A DNA stretch of 64,000 bases from DASXRA01 sp036502575. Lineage in GTDB: Bacteria; Actinomycetota; Actinomycetes; Mycobacteriales; Jatrophihabitantaceae. The notes beneath the pieces were generated by a model. It ran no database searches and had not been told where the DNA came from. It saw nothing but the letters and a program-made list of their open reading frames with translations. Both the position numbers and the translations under genes were made by a program. The stretch spans positions 13,813-77,812 of the forward strand of contig DASXYL010000018.1 in the NCBI GenBank assembly GCA_036502575.1, written 5' to 3'. This document shows positions 34,405 to 41,497 of the stretch, one piece after another. The stretch's first letter is position 1. Every line of letters starts with the position of its first letter.

Positions 34405-35258
34405 TTGACCGCTCCGAGCGACAGACCCCGCACGAGCTTGTCCTGCGCGACCCATCCGGCGATCAGCACCGGCAGGCACACCACGAAGGCCACGGCGCAC
34501 AGGTGGGCCAGGAACAGCCCTTCCGGGGCGATGGATCCGGCCAGGAACACCGGCGCGGTCTTCGCGTTCTGGCCGGTCAGGCGCAAGGCGAACAGGAACT
34601 CGTTCCAGCTGAAGATGAAGCAGATGAGCGCGGTGGCCGCGAGGCCGGGCGCGATGATCGGCGTGATCACGCGTCGCAGGATGGTGACCAGGTTGGCGCC
34701 GTCGACCTGCGCCGCCTCGATGATCTCGCGCGGCACCTCGAGCAGGAACGAGCGCAGCATCCAGATCGCGATCGGCAGGTTCGCCGCGGTGTAGACGAGG
34801 ATCAGGGCCCAGATGTTGTCGTTCATCCCGAGGTCGTTGGTGATCAGGTAGATCGGTAGCAGTGCGGCGACGGCGGGCATCATCTTGGTGGACAGGAAGA
34901 AGAACAGCACATCCGTCCACTTCTTCACCGGCTTGATCGACAGGGCATAGGCCGCCGGAACGGCGAGCAGGAGCACGAGCACTGTCGAGGTGATGCTGGC
35001 ATTGAGCGAGTTGAGGATCGCGATCTTCACGTCGCCGGAGAACAGGCCGTCGTAGTTCACTCCGGTGAATGCGGCGAGCAGCCGCGGCGTTGCAGCGTCG
35101 CTCTCGGAGCGGAACGACAGCAGGATCATCCAGACGATGGGAAAGAAGAACAGCAACGCCATCACCCAGGCGAGCAGGGTGAGCCCGGTCGAGCCGGCAC
35201 TGAAGCGGGGCCGGCGACGGCGAGCGCCGCCGAGCCGCACTACCGCGGCGTTCGTCAT
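34401..35258 (-). CDS. ABC transporter permease, MalG type
   Basis: 285 residues with six hydrophobic helices and the EAA loop EIIEAAQVDGANLVTILRRV that contacts the ATPase. A typical sugar or polyol importer inner-membrane subunit. Start ATG 35258 shares one base with the stop of the upstream permease (TGATG). No ATPase gene is in the operon, so a shared MsiK-type ATPase encoded elsewhere is likely, as known for many actinobacterial sugar importers. Confidence 0.94.
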   Translation of the reverse strand: MTNAAVVRLGGARRRRPRFSAGSTGLTLLAWVMALLFFFPIVWMILLSFRSESDAATPRLLAAFTGVNYDGLFSGDVKIAILNSLNASITSTVLVLLLAVPAAYALSIKPVKKWTDVLFFFLSTKMMPAVAALLPIYLITNDLGMNDNIWALILVYTAANLPIAIWMLRSFLLEVPREIIEAAQVDGANLVTILRRVITPIIAPGLAATALICFIFSWNEFLFALRLTGQNAKTAPVFLAGSIAPEGLFLAHLCAVAFVVCLPVLIAGWVAQDKLVRGLSLGAVK

Positions 35259-36217
35259 CAGCGAGTTCCTTCCTTGAACAGCGAGGACAGCAGTCGCAGC
35301 GCGAACGTGGCGACGATGATCGTGCCGAAGACGACGATGACGCCTTCGGCGGAGGTGAGTCCGTAGTCGCCCGAGTCGACCTGCGTCTCGAAGATCGCGA
35401 ACGGCAGGTTCGTGGTGTTCGAGATCCCGCGGGTGATCGTGTAGATCGCGTCGAAGGCCTGCAGGATGTAGATCGAGCCGAGCAACACCGACAGCTCGAT
35501 GTATTGGCGCAGGTGGGGGAGCGTGATGCTCCGGAAGATCTGCCAGTTCGACGCGCCGTCGACCCGCGCCGCCTCGAGCACCTCGCCGGACTGGCTCTGC
35601 AGGCCGGCCAGCAGGATCAGCATCATGAACGGCGTCCACTGCCAGATGAGCGGCAGCGCGACCGCGATCAGCGGATGGTCGCTCAGGATCGACCAGGCCG
35701 TCGGAGTGTGGTTGCCGAACCACCCACGGACCCCGTTGATGATGCCGTTGATCAGCCCGAACTGGGCGTTGTAGAACGCGTGCTTCCACAGCAGCGCCGC
35801 CGCCATGGGCATGATCAGGAACGGCGCGATGAGCAGCGTGCGGGCCAAGCCGCGTCCGAAGAATCGGCGATCGAGCAGCAGGGCCAGCCCGAGCCCGATG
35901 AGCACCGCGATGACCACCACCAACGCCGTCAGCTCGACGGTGACCAGCACCGCCGATCGCAGGCTGTCGTCGGCGAACACGGCGCGGAAGTTCTTGAGCC
36001 CGACGAACTTCTTGCCGAGCTCGGGATGATCGCGATCCCATCCGACGAGCGAGATGTAGATCGTGTACAGGAACGGCAGCTGGGTGACCACGACGGTGAA
36101 CGTCAGGGCCGGGAGCAGCGGCAGCCGACGGGTCATGCGGGCGCGGAACGAATCGCCCGGTGCCGCCCGCCGCGGGGGAGCGACGTCGGGGGCGTACTCG
36201 ACGGTCGTTGCGGTCAT
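35258..36217 (-). CDS. ABC transporter permease, MalF type
   Basis: 319 residues, a cytosolic N-terminal tail rich in Pro/Arg followed by about six helices. The EAA loop is EVLEAARVDGASNWQIFRSI. VGLKNFRAVFADD is the usual periplasmic entry motif of sugar permeases. It follows the binding-protein gene after 79 nt that contain a 14-bp hairpin. Forms the channel heterodimer with the next gene product. Confidence 0.94.
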   Translation of the reverse strand: MTATTVEYAPDVAPPRRAAPGDSFRARMTRRLPLLPALTFTVVVTQLPFLYTIYISLVGWDRDHPELGKKFVGLKNFRAVFADDSLRSAVLVTVELTALVVVIAVLIGLGLALLLDRRFFGRGLARTLLIAPFLIMPMAAALLWKHAFYNAQFGLINGIINGVRGWFGNHTPTAWSILSDHPLIAVALPLIWQWTPFMMLILLAGLQSQSGEVLEAARVDGASNWQIFRSITLPHLRQYIELSVLLGSIYILQAFDAIYTITRGISNTTNLPFAIFETQVDSGDYGLTSAEGVIVVFGTIIVATFALRLLSSLFKEGTR

Positions 36218-36253
36218 CGTGCCTCCGGACGATCGAGGTGAGGTCGGGTGATG

Positions 36254-36292
36254 CCGCCTGGTGGTGCCCCCGTAGCCGGCACCACCAGGCGG
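36254..36292 (-). promoter_or_regulatory. Intercistronic hairpin after the binding-protein gene
   Basis: A perfect 14-bp inverted repeat, CCGCCTGGTGGTGC (36254-36267) with GCACCACCAGGCGG (36279-36292), between the lipoprotein and permease genes. Such hairpins commonly protect the upstream mRNA or partially terminate, so binding protein is made in excess over permeases. Confidence 0.75.
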
Positions 36293-36296
36293 AGCT

Positions 36297-37655
36297 TCAC
36301 TTGTTCCGGTAGAGCGCGCCGACCTTCTCGGCGTCCTTCTGCCCCTTGTCCAGTGCGGCCTTCACCGAACTCGCTCCGGTCAGGACGTCGTCGACATAGG
36401 CACTGACCTTGTCGCCGAGATCGGCGAATTCAGGGATGTCGACGAACTGCACGCCGATGGCCGGACGCTTCTGCACCCCGGGGTTCGCCGGGTCGGCGTT
36501 CTCGATGGATTCCTTCACCAGCTTGTAGTAGGCCGATGTTGCCTGCTGGTACTGAGGAATGTCGTAGGTCGAGGCGCGCTTACCGTCCGGCACACGCGAC
36601 CAACCGAGCTTGGTGCCGACCAGGTTCTCGTACTTCTTGCTGGACGCCCAGCTGATGAACTGCCAGGCCGCGTCGGACTTCTTGGTGGTGGACGGCATGG
36701 CCCAGTCCCAGGACCACAGCCACCCTGAGTACTTCGTCTTGTCGACCGGGGCGAACGCGAATCCGAGTTTGCCGGCGACCTTGCTCTGCGACGGGTCCTC
36801 GAGCTTGCCCGCGCCGGACGTCGCGTCGTACCACATCGCCGCCTTGCCCTGGCCGACCGCGTTCTGGCACTCGACGAAGCCCGAGGTCTGCGGATCCGGC
36901 TCGCCGTACTTCTTCACCAGGTCGGTGTAGAAGCTAACCGCCTGCGTGAACTCGGGGGAGTTGACCTGGGCATTCCAGCCCTGGTCGAACCAGGTGCCGC
37001 CGAACGTGTTGACGACTGTGGTCAGTGGCGCGAACATCTCGCCCCACCCCTTGAGGCCACGCAGGCAGATGCCGGCCATTCCAGTCTTCTTGTCATCGAG
37101 CTTGGCGGCGATATCCGCGACCTGCTGCCAGGTCGGGTGCTCGGGCATCGTCAGACCCTTGGCCGCCAGCAGATCCTTGCGGTAGGTCAGCATCGACGAC
37201 TCGCCGTAGAACGGGATGCCGTACAGCTTGCCGTCCGGGCCGCTGGCCGCGGTCTTCATCGGGGCGAGGATGTCGCTCGTGGCGAAGTCGGCATCCTTGT
37301 CGGCAAAGCTCGACACCTCGTGCAGCCATCCGTTCTTCGACCAGATCGGCACTTCGTACGCGCCGATGGTCACCACGTCGAAGGCACCGGTCTTGTTGGC
37401 GACGTCGTCCTGGACCTTGGCCCGCAGGCTGTTCTCGTCCAGGACGGTGAAGTTCACCTTGATGCCGGTGTCCTTGGTGAAGTTGTCGGCGGTGAGCTTC
37501 TGGATGTCGGTCATCTGCGAGTTGCCGACCATGAGTACGTTGATCGATTTCTTGCCGCCGCCGGAGCTGCCGGCGCCCGAACAGGCCGCCAGCAAGGACG
37601 CCACGACAGCGGCGGCCGTGAACACTGCCGTCGCGCGCAATCGGGAAGTTGGCAT
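36297..37655 (-). CDS. Sugar/polyol ABC transporter substrate-binding lipoprotein
   Basis: 452 residues. Signal peptide and lipobox VVASLLAACSGAGS put the lipidated Cys at about residue 25. The mature part begins with a Gly/Ser linker and a family 1 solute-binding fold (NVLMVGNSQMTDIQKLTADN, GVQFVDIPEFADLG). With the mannitol-type dehydrogenase in the same operon, polyols such as mannitol or sorbitol are the likely ligands. A short hairpin separates it from the upstream deoR gene. Confidence 0.93.
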   Translation of the reverse strand: MPTSRLRATAVFTAAAVVASLLAACSGAGSSGGGKKSINVLMVGNSQMTDIQKLTADNFTKDTGIKVNFTVLDENSLRAKVQDDVANKTGAFDVVTIGAYEVPIWSKNGWLHEVSSFADKDADFATSDILAPMKTAASGPDGKLYGIPFYGESSMLTYRKDLLAAKGLTMPEHPTWQQVADIAAKLDDKKTGMAGICLRGLKGWGEMFAPLTTVVNTFGGTWFDQGWNAQVNSPEFTQAVSFYTDLVKKYGEPDPQTSGFVECQNAVGQGKAAMWYDATSGAGKLEDPSQSKVAGKLGFAFAPVDKTKYSGWLWSWDWAMPSTTKKSDAAWQFISWASSKKYENLVGTKLGWSRVPDGKRASTYDIPQYQQATSAYYKLVKESIENADPANPGVQKRPAIGVQFVDIPEFADLGDKVSAYVDDVLTGASSVKAALDKGQKDAEKVGALYRNK

Positions 37656-37688
37656 GGTGGGACGACCTCCAGTGGGGTGCGTTGGATG

Positions 37689-37706
37689 GCACGCCGAGTG
37701 GCGTGC
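37689..37706 (-). promoter_or_regulatory. Small hairpin between deoR and the binding-protein gene
   Basis: GCACGCC-GAGT-GGCGTGC, a 7-bp stem in the 73-nt gap. It may be a processing site or operator inside the operon. Confidence 0.45.
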
Positions 37707-37728
37707 AGTGGTTTTCGGGTTGCCGGTG

Positions 37729-38490
37729 CTAGACGCGCGACACGTCTACGCCTCGGCTGTGCAGCTGTTTGGCGAAGTCGACGGGAAGCCCGCTGTCAGT
37801 GACGATTCGTTCGAAGTCGGTGACATCTGCGAACCGGACGAAGGAGTCCGATCCGAACTTGCTGCTGTCGCCGACGAAGACCCGCCGCCGGCTGACGCGC
37901 ACGGCCATGCTCTTCACGGCCGACACCGCCCCGTCCGGCACGGTCATGCCGTGTTGGAGGGTGATCCCGTTCGCGCCCATGAACGCGAGGTCGAGGACGA
38001 CGGTTTCGAGCATGGCGACGGCCCAGTGATCGACCGTGCCGAGCGTCTGGGCCCGGACCCGACCCCCGAGGCAGAGCACCGTGACGTGTGGTCGGTCGAC
38101 GAGGGAGGTGGCGATGGCCAGCGATGGGGTCACCACCGTGGTCGGCCGCACCGGCGTGAGGTGGTTGGCCACCAGCTGCGGCAGGTTGCCTTCGTCGATG
38201 TAGATGGACTCGGCGGATTCCACCAGGTTCGCCGCCGCCGCGGCGATGCGGTTCTTCTGCTCCTGCCGACGCTGCGCACGCATCGTCAGGTTGCTCTCGA
38301 AGGTGAGCCGCTCCACCGGTACGGCGCCGCCGTACACCCGGCGCACCAGGCCCTGGCGCTCCAAGCTGCTCAGGTCGCGACGGATCGTCTCCCGGGCGAG
38401 GCCCAGTTCGCCGGACACCTCGGTGACGTCGAGCCGACCGGATGTGCGGGCCCGCTCGACGAGCCACTGACGCCGTTCGACGGAGTACAT
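37729..38490 (-). CDS. DeoR/GlpR-family transcriptional regulator
   Basis: 253 residues. The DeoR HTH signature LVERARTSGRLDVTEVSGEL ... RETIRRDLSSLERQGLVRRVYGG is at the N-terminus. The C-terminal effector domain contains IYIDEGNLPQLVANHL and VFVGDSSKFGSDSFVRFADV, where sugar phosphates bind in this family. It heads the polyol operon, so it probably represses it until a phosphorylated intermediate appears. ATG 38490 with GAGG upstream; GTG 38496 is an alternative. Confidence 0.92.
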   Translation of the reverse strand: MYSVERRQWLVERARTSGRLDVTEVSGELGLARETIRRDLSSLERQGLVRRVYGGAVPVERLTFESNLTMRAQRRQEQKNRIAAAAANLVESAESIYIDEGNLPQLVANHLTPVRPTTVVTPSLAIATSLVDRPHVTVLCLGGRVRAQTLGTVDHWAVAMLETVVLDLAFMGANGITLQHGMTVPDGAVSAVKSMAVRVSRRRVFVGDSSKFGSDSFVRFADVTDFERIVTDSGLPVDFAKQLHSRGVDVSRV

Positions 38491-38496
38491 CTCCAC

Positions 38497-38800
38497 CTCA
38501 CGCTCCCCTCGGCGCCGCTGCCCGGTTCTGCCCGGTGCGGCCTACAGAGTGTGACGCCAGCCACGGGCCGACAAGGATTTTGGGTTGCGGAACGATAACG
38601 GCGGTGCCCGGTTGTGCCCGAGTAATCGATGTCAATGCCCGTCCGACGATCGGCGGACGTCCGATTGGCGACCGCGCTCAAACGAGCGGTCGATGCGCTC
38701 AGCTGTCAACGTCACCGGGACTCGATGTTCAAGCGGTTCCCCAGCCCGACCACCGGTAGTGACGGGCCCCCTGGTCGGTCCTGGTGGCTAGCCTGCCCGC
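38497..38800. other. Divergent promoter region deoR / methyltransferase
   Basis: No gene seen. TAGCCT 6 nt before GTG 38801 is a likely -10 of a leaderless methyltransferase mRNA. The other side should hold the polyol operon promoter; I see no clear operator dyad. Confidence 0.45.
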
Positions 38801-39439
38801 GTGGACCCAAAGACGGAAGAACTGCGCGACGCCCATGACGCGCGGGCCGAGCTGTACGCCGAGAAGCTCGCCCACGTTCTCGATCAGCTACCGGTCGACC
38901 GGGCCGTGCTCGGCCTGTTCTGCGACCTGATCATCGAGAACGGCGTCGGGTCGACCGTCGGTGATATCGGATGCGGCCCGGGACGGCTGGCGCCCTACTT
39001 CGCCGGTAGGGGACTGGAGCCCCGCGGCGTCGACCTTTCCCCGGAGATGATCCGCGTCGCGCGCCGCGACTATCCCGGATTTCCCTTCGACGTCGCCGAT
39101 GTGCGGAGTCTTCCGTTCGAGAATTCTTCGCTAGCCGGGGTCGTGTGCTGGTACTCGCTCATGTATCTCGCACGGTCGGATCGGTCCCGGGCGTTCGGTG
39201 AGCTGGCGCGGGTCGTCCGGTCGGGCGGCTACTTCGCGACGGCATTCAAGGCGGGTGACGACCAGCTTCGACGGGGCGGTCGCACCGTTGGCGTCGAGTT
39301 CGACATCTACTGGTTCTCACCGGAGGAGATGCAGCGGCAGGTCAGTGATGCGGGCTTCCGCGTCGTCGCTTGGCTCGGCCGTCCCGCCGGCCCGGACGAG
39401 CAACAGCCCCAGGGGTATCTCGTCGCTCGACGGCTCTGA
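38801..39439 (+). CDS. Class I SAM-dependent methyltransferase
   Basis: 212 residues. Motif I is VGDIGCGPGRLAPYFAG, motif II-like GVDLSPEMIRVARRDYP, then DVADVRSLPFENSSL, and the post-IV region VVRSGGYFATAFKAG. The C-terminus (WFSPEEMQRQVSDAGFRVVA) fits small-molecule methyltransferases of the UbiE/COQ5-like group. Acceptor unknown. GTG start with a leaderless promoter pattern. A damaged partial copy of its C-terminal coding part lies 450 bp downstream. Confidence 0.87.
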   Translation: MDPKTEELRDAHDARAELYAEKLAHVLDQLPVDRAVLGLFCDLIIENGVGSTVGDIGCGPGRLAPYFAGRGLEPRGVDLSPEMIRVARRDYPGFPFDVADVRSLPFENSSLAGVVCWYSLMYLARSDRSRAFGELARVVRSGGYFATAFKAGDDQLRRGGRTVGVEFDIYWFSPEEMQRQVSDAGFRVVAWLGRPAGPDEQQPQGYLVARRL

Positions 39440-39477
39440 GCCTCAACGGCTCTCAGCGCCATCACTAGGGTGTGGCC

Positions 39478-39765
39478 GTGGTCAACGATCAATCGGGCAA
39501 CGCCGGCGTCGCGGCCGATCTGGAAGCGATCAACAGTGTCGTGGAGACGTTCTTCGCCGCCTTCGCCTCCGGCCCCGACTGCACGGTGCGACTCGACGCG
39601 CTTCGCACGTTGTTCCTGCCCGAAGCCGTGATCGTCCGAACCTGCGGCAACGAGCCGGTCAGGTACGGGGTGGACGGCTTCATAGCGCCCCGACCGGAAG
39701 GATGGCGGATCAGCGCCGTCGCTTGGGACGACGAGCGGGAAGGCCTGACCGTCGAGTCCGACTGA
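39478..39765 (+). pseudogene. SnoaL-like/DUF4440 gene with probable internal deletion
   Basis: 95 residues. The N-terminal part (AINSVVETFFAAFASGPD, LRTLFLPEAVIVRTCG, VDGFIAPR) and C-terminal part (GWRISAVAWDDEREGL) both match NTF2-like proteins, but these are usually about 130-145 residues with a central beta-sheet segment between them. Here APR runs directly into PEGWRIS, so roughly 40-45 residues seem lost in frame. It may still be expressed: TAGGGT lies 6 nt before GTG 39478. The deletion is inferred from family knowledge. Confidence 0.65.
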
Positions 39766-39768
39766 CCT

Positions 39769-39873
39769 TCGCCGGAGGAGATGCAGCAGCAGGTCACGGA
39801 CGCAGGGTTTCGCGTTGTTCCGTGGCTCGGCCTTCCCGCCGACCCGGACGAGCAACAGCCGCGGTGTCTACGC
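39769..39873 (+). pseudogene. Fragment duplicated from a methyltransferase C-terminus
   Basis: The frame from 39769 encodes SPEEMQQQVTDAGFRVVPWL and continues to PDEQQP, matching 26 of 31 residues of the methyltransferase C-terminus encoded at 39316-39410. The match has no start and then diverges. It is a remnant of a second methyltransferase gene or of a partial duplication. Confidence 0.85.
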
Positions 39874-40131
39874 CGTGGCGGCGTCTGCAGCGGGCATGAG
39901 GTCGGCGGCCAATGCGGCAAGGTCGAGTCCGAGCGTGCTGCCGAGGGCCGCGACGGTGAAGAAGGCCGGGGTGGCGATGCGTCCAGTCTCGATCTTGCGC
40001 AGGGTCTCGACCGGGATGCCGGATGCGGCGGCGACGTCGACCATGCTGCGGTCGCCGCGCGCCCGGCGCAGCACCGCGCCGAGTCGGCGGCCGCGCGCGC
40101 GTTCAGCGGGGGAGAGGATCGGGCGAACCAT
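39868..40131 (-). CDS. XRE-family HTH regulator
   Basis: 87 residues. HTH region LGAVLRRARGDRSMVDVAAA ... GIPVETLRKIETGRIATPAF, the Cro/C1 fold with the usual ETLRKIETGR recognition segment. The tail is hydrophobic (FFTVAALGSTLGLDLAALAA). ATG 40131 chosen, since upstream residues overlap the operator region. Divergent from map with a palindromic operator between them; a pair of this kind is common in streptomycetes. Confidence 0.85.
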   Translation of the reverse strand: MVRPILSPAERARGRRLGAVLRRARGDRSMVDVAAASGIPVETLRKIETGRIATPAFFTVAALGSTLGLDLAALAADLMPAADAATA

Positions 40132-40133
40132 AA

Positions 40134-40165
40134 CCGTGATACTAATACCGGTATAACAATCACGG
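40134..40165. promoter_or_regulatory. Nested palindrome between the XRE regulator and map
   Basis: Outer arms CCGTGAT (40134-40140) and ATCACGG (40159-40165) enclose the perfect palindrome ATACCGGTAT (40145-40154). GTATAACA overlaps it as a possible -10. Likely the operator through which the XRE protein controls itself and map. Confidence 0.65.
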
Positions 40166-40186
40166 CAACGAGGAGCGAGGGCGGCG

Positions 40187-40951
40187 ATGGTTGAACTCAA
40201 GACCCCGGGCGAAATTGACGCGATGGCCGCAGCCGGAGCAGTCGTTGCCCGGGCGCTCGCAGCGACACGCGACGCCGCCGAGGACGGTGTACGCCTCGTC
40301 GAGCTCGACGAGGTCGCCCGTGAGGTGCTGCGCGAGGCCGGGGCAACCTCTCCCTTCCTCGGCTACCAGCCGTCATTCGCCAACGCTCCATACCCGGGCG
40401 TGCTGTGCTTGTCGGTCAACGACGCTGTTCTGCACGGCATCCCCACTCGCTACCAGCTGCGAGACGGCGATCTGCTCAGTGTCGACTGCGGTGCCACCCT
40501 CGACGGGTGGACAGGCGACGCCGCGATCTCCTTCTGCATCGGGCCCGCCAGCACCATCGATGCCAGGCTCCTTGAACGCACCGAGGCCGCACTTCATGCC
40601 GGGATCGCCGCGGCGCAGCCTGGTGCTCGGATCGGTGACATCTCTGCCGCAATTGGCGATGTTGCGCGTAATGCCGGCTACGGGCTGCACACCGATTTCG
40701 GCGGGCATGGCGTCGGGCGCACCATGCACGAGAGCCCGCACATTCCGAACGACGGCCGTCCCGGACGCGGCATGCGACTGCAACCGGGGCTCACCATCGC
40801 CATCGAACCCTGGTTCCTCGCCGGCGGTCAGAACGCCTACCGCATCGACGACGACGGCTGGACCGTACGTAGCACCGACGGGTCCCGTGGCGCCCACTTC
40901 GAGCACACCATCGCGATCACCGACGAAGGACCGCGCCCTCTGACGGCGTGA
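40187..40951 (+). CDS. map: Methionine aminopeptidase, type I
   Basis: Removes the initiator Met from nascent proteins. 254 residues with the five metal ligands in context: LSVDCGATLDGWTGDAAISF (two Asp), GGHGVGRTMHESPHIPN (His), TIAIEPWF (Glu) and HFEHTIAITDEG (Glu). The His in SVNDAVLHGIP is also present. ATG follows GAGGAGCGAGGG. A regulated extra copy beside an XRE gene suggests a paralogue of the housekeeping map, which is not in the window. Confidence 0.94.
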   Translation: MVELKTPGEIDAMAAAGAVVARALAATRDAAEDGVRLVELDEVAREVLREAGATSPFLGYQPSFANAPYPGVLCLSVNDAVLHGIPTRYQLRDGDLLSVDCGATLDGWTGDAAISFCIGPASTIDARLLERTEAALHAGIAAAQPGARIGDISAAIGDVARNAGYGLHTDFGGHGVGRTMHESPHIPNDGRPGRGMRLQPGLTIAIEPWFLAGGQNAYRIDDDGWTVRSTDGSRGAHFEHTIAITDEGPRPLTA

Positions 40952-41453
40952 TGAGCTTCGCGCCAGCTCGCCGGATTCGAGTTGACATAATGTGGATTAT
41001 CGGCGTACTGAATTGGATCAGTCCTGGGCCGGTATCTGGAAGTCGACAAAGCACTAGAGTTCGTCGACGGCCTTGCGGTCCAGGCCCGCGGAAGGAGCCC
41101 GCGGTGCGCCGCTCGACCTGGTTCGGTGTTCCCCGCTGTCGCGACGATTAGCCGGCCGAGAAATCTCGTCAGCTCAGCGGGGGAAGCCGCATGGGCCGCG
41201 CCGTCTTCGCCCCTGTTCGGTGTACGGAGACGTCCTCGGTCCGGCGCGTAGCTTGACATAACGTTTTGGCCGAGTTGGCTGAACGACAGGACGGGCAAGA
41301 TCGTCGACCTTCGTGACGCGCAGTGTCGCGCCCAAGCCGTTCAATACGCATGCGTATGGTGACAGGTCGATCAGCTCCAAGCCGAGGGTGTCCGATGCTG
41401 TCACACGCGGCCGGACGAGCAGCCCTGGACATCGACCTCGCGTCCCACGCCAA
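40952..41453. other. 500-bp gap with short repeats and a 14-bp palindrome
   Basis: No convincing gene. TTGACATAA occurs twice (40982-40990 and 41253-41261), flanking about 260 bp, as left by a deletion or small insertion. A perfect palindrome ATACGCATGCGTAT lies at 41345-41358. A minus-strand frame (41174-41404, starting TASDTLGLELIDLSPYACVL) looks partly protein-like and could be a gene remnant, but it lacks a ribosome-binding site and recognisable family. Confidence 0.4.
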
Positions 41454-41481
41454 AGAGGGGGCCACCCAGGTGGCCCCCTCT
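41454..41481 (-). terminator. Terminator of the MMPL gene
   Basis: AGAGGGGGCCACC / GGTGGCCCCCTCT, a 13-bp perfect stem with a 2-nt loop, 16 nt beyond the MMPL stop codon. Confidence 0.82.
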
Positions 41482-41497
41482 CTGAATCCGGGTTCGA

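Noticed and set aside
32758..34794. 678-codon plus-strand ORF across the dehydrogenase and permease genes
   Set aside because: Antisense to two clearly conserved genes; composition typical of an antisense frame.
41174..41404. Minus-strand ORF starting TASDTLGLELIDLSPYACVL
   Set aside because: Partly protein-like but without ribosome-binding site, promoter or recognisable family; kept only as a note on the intergenic region.
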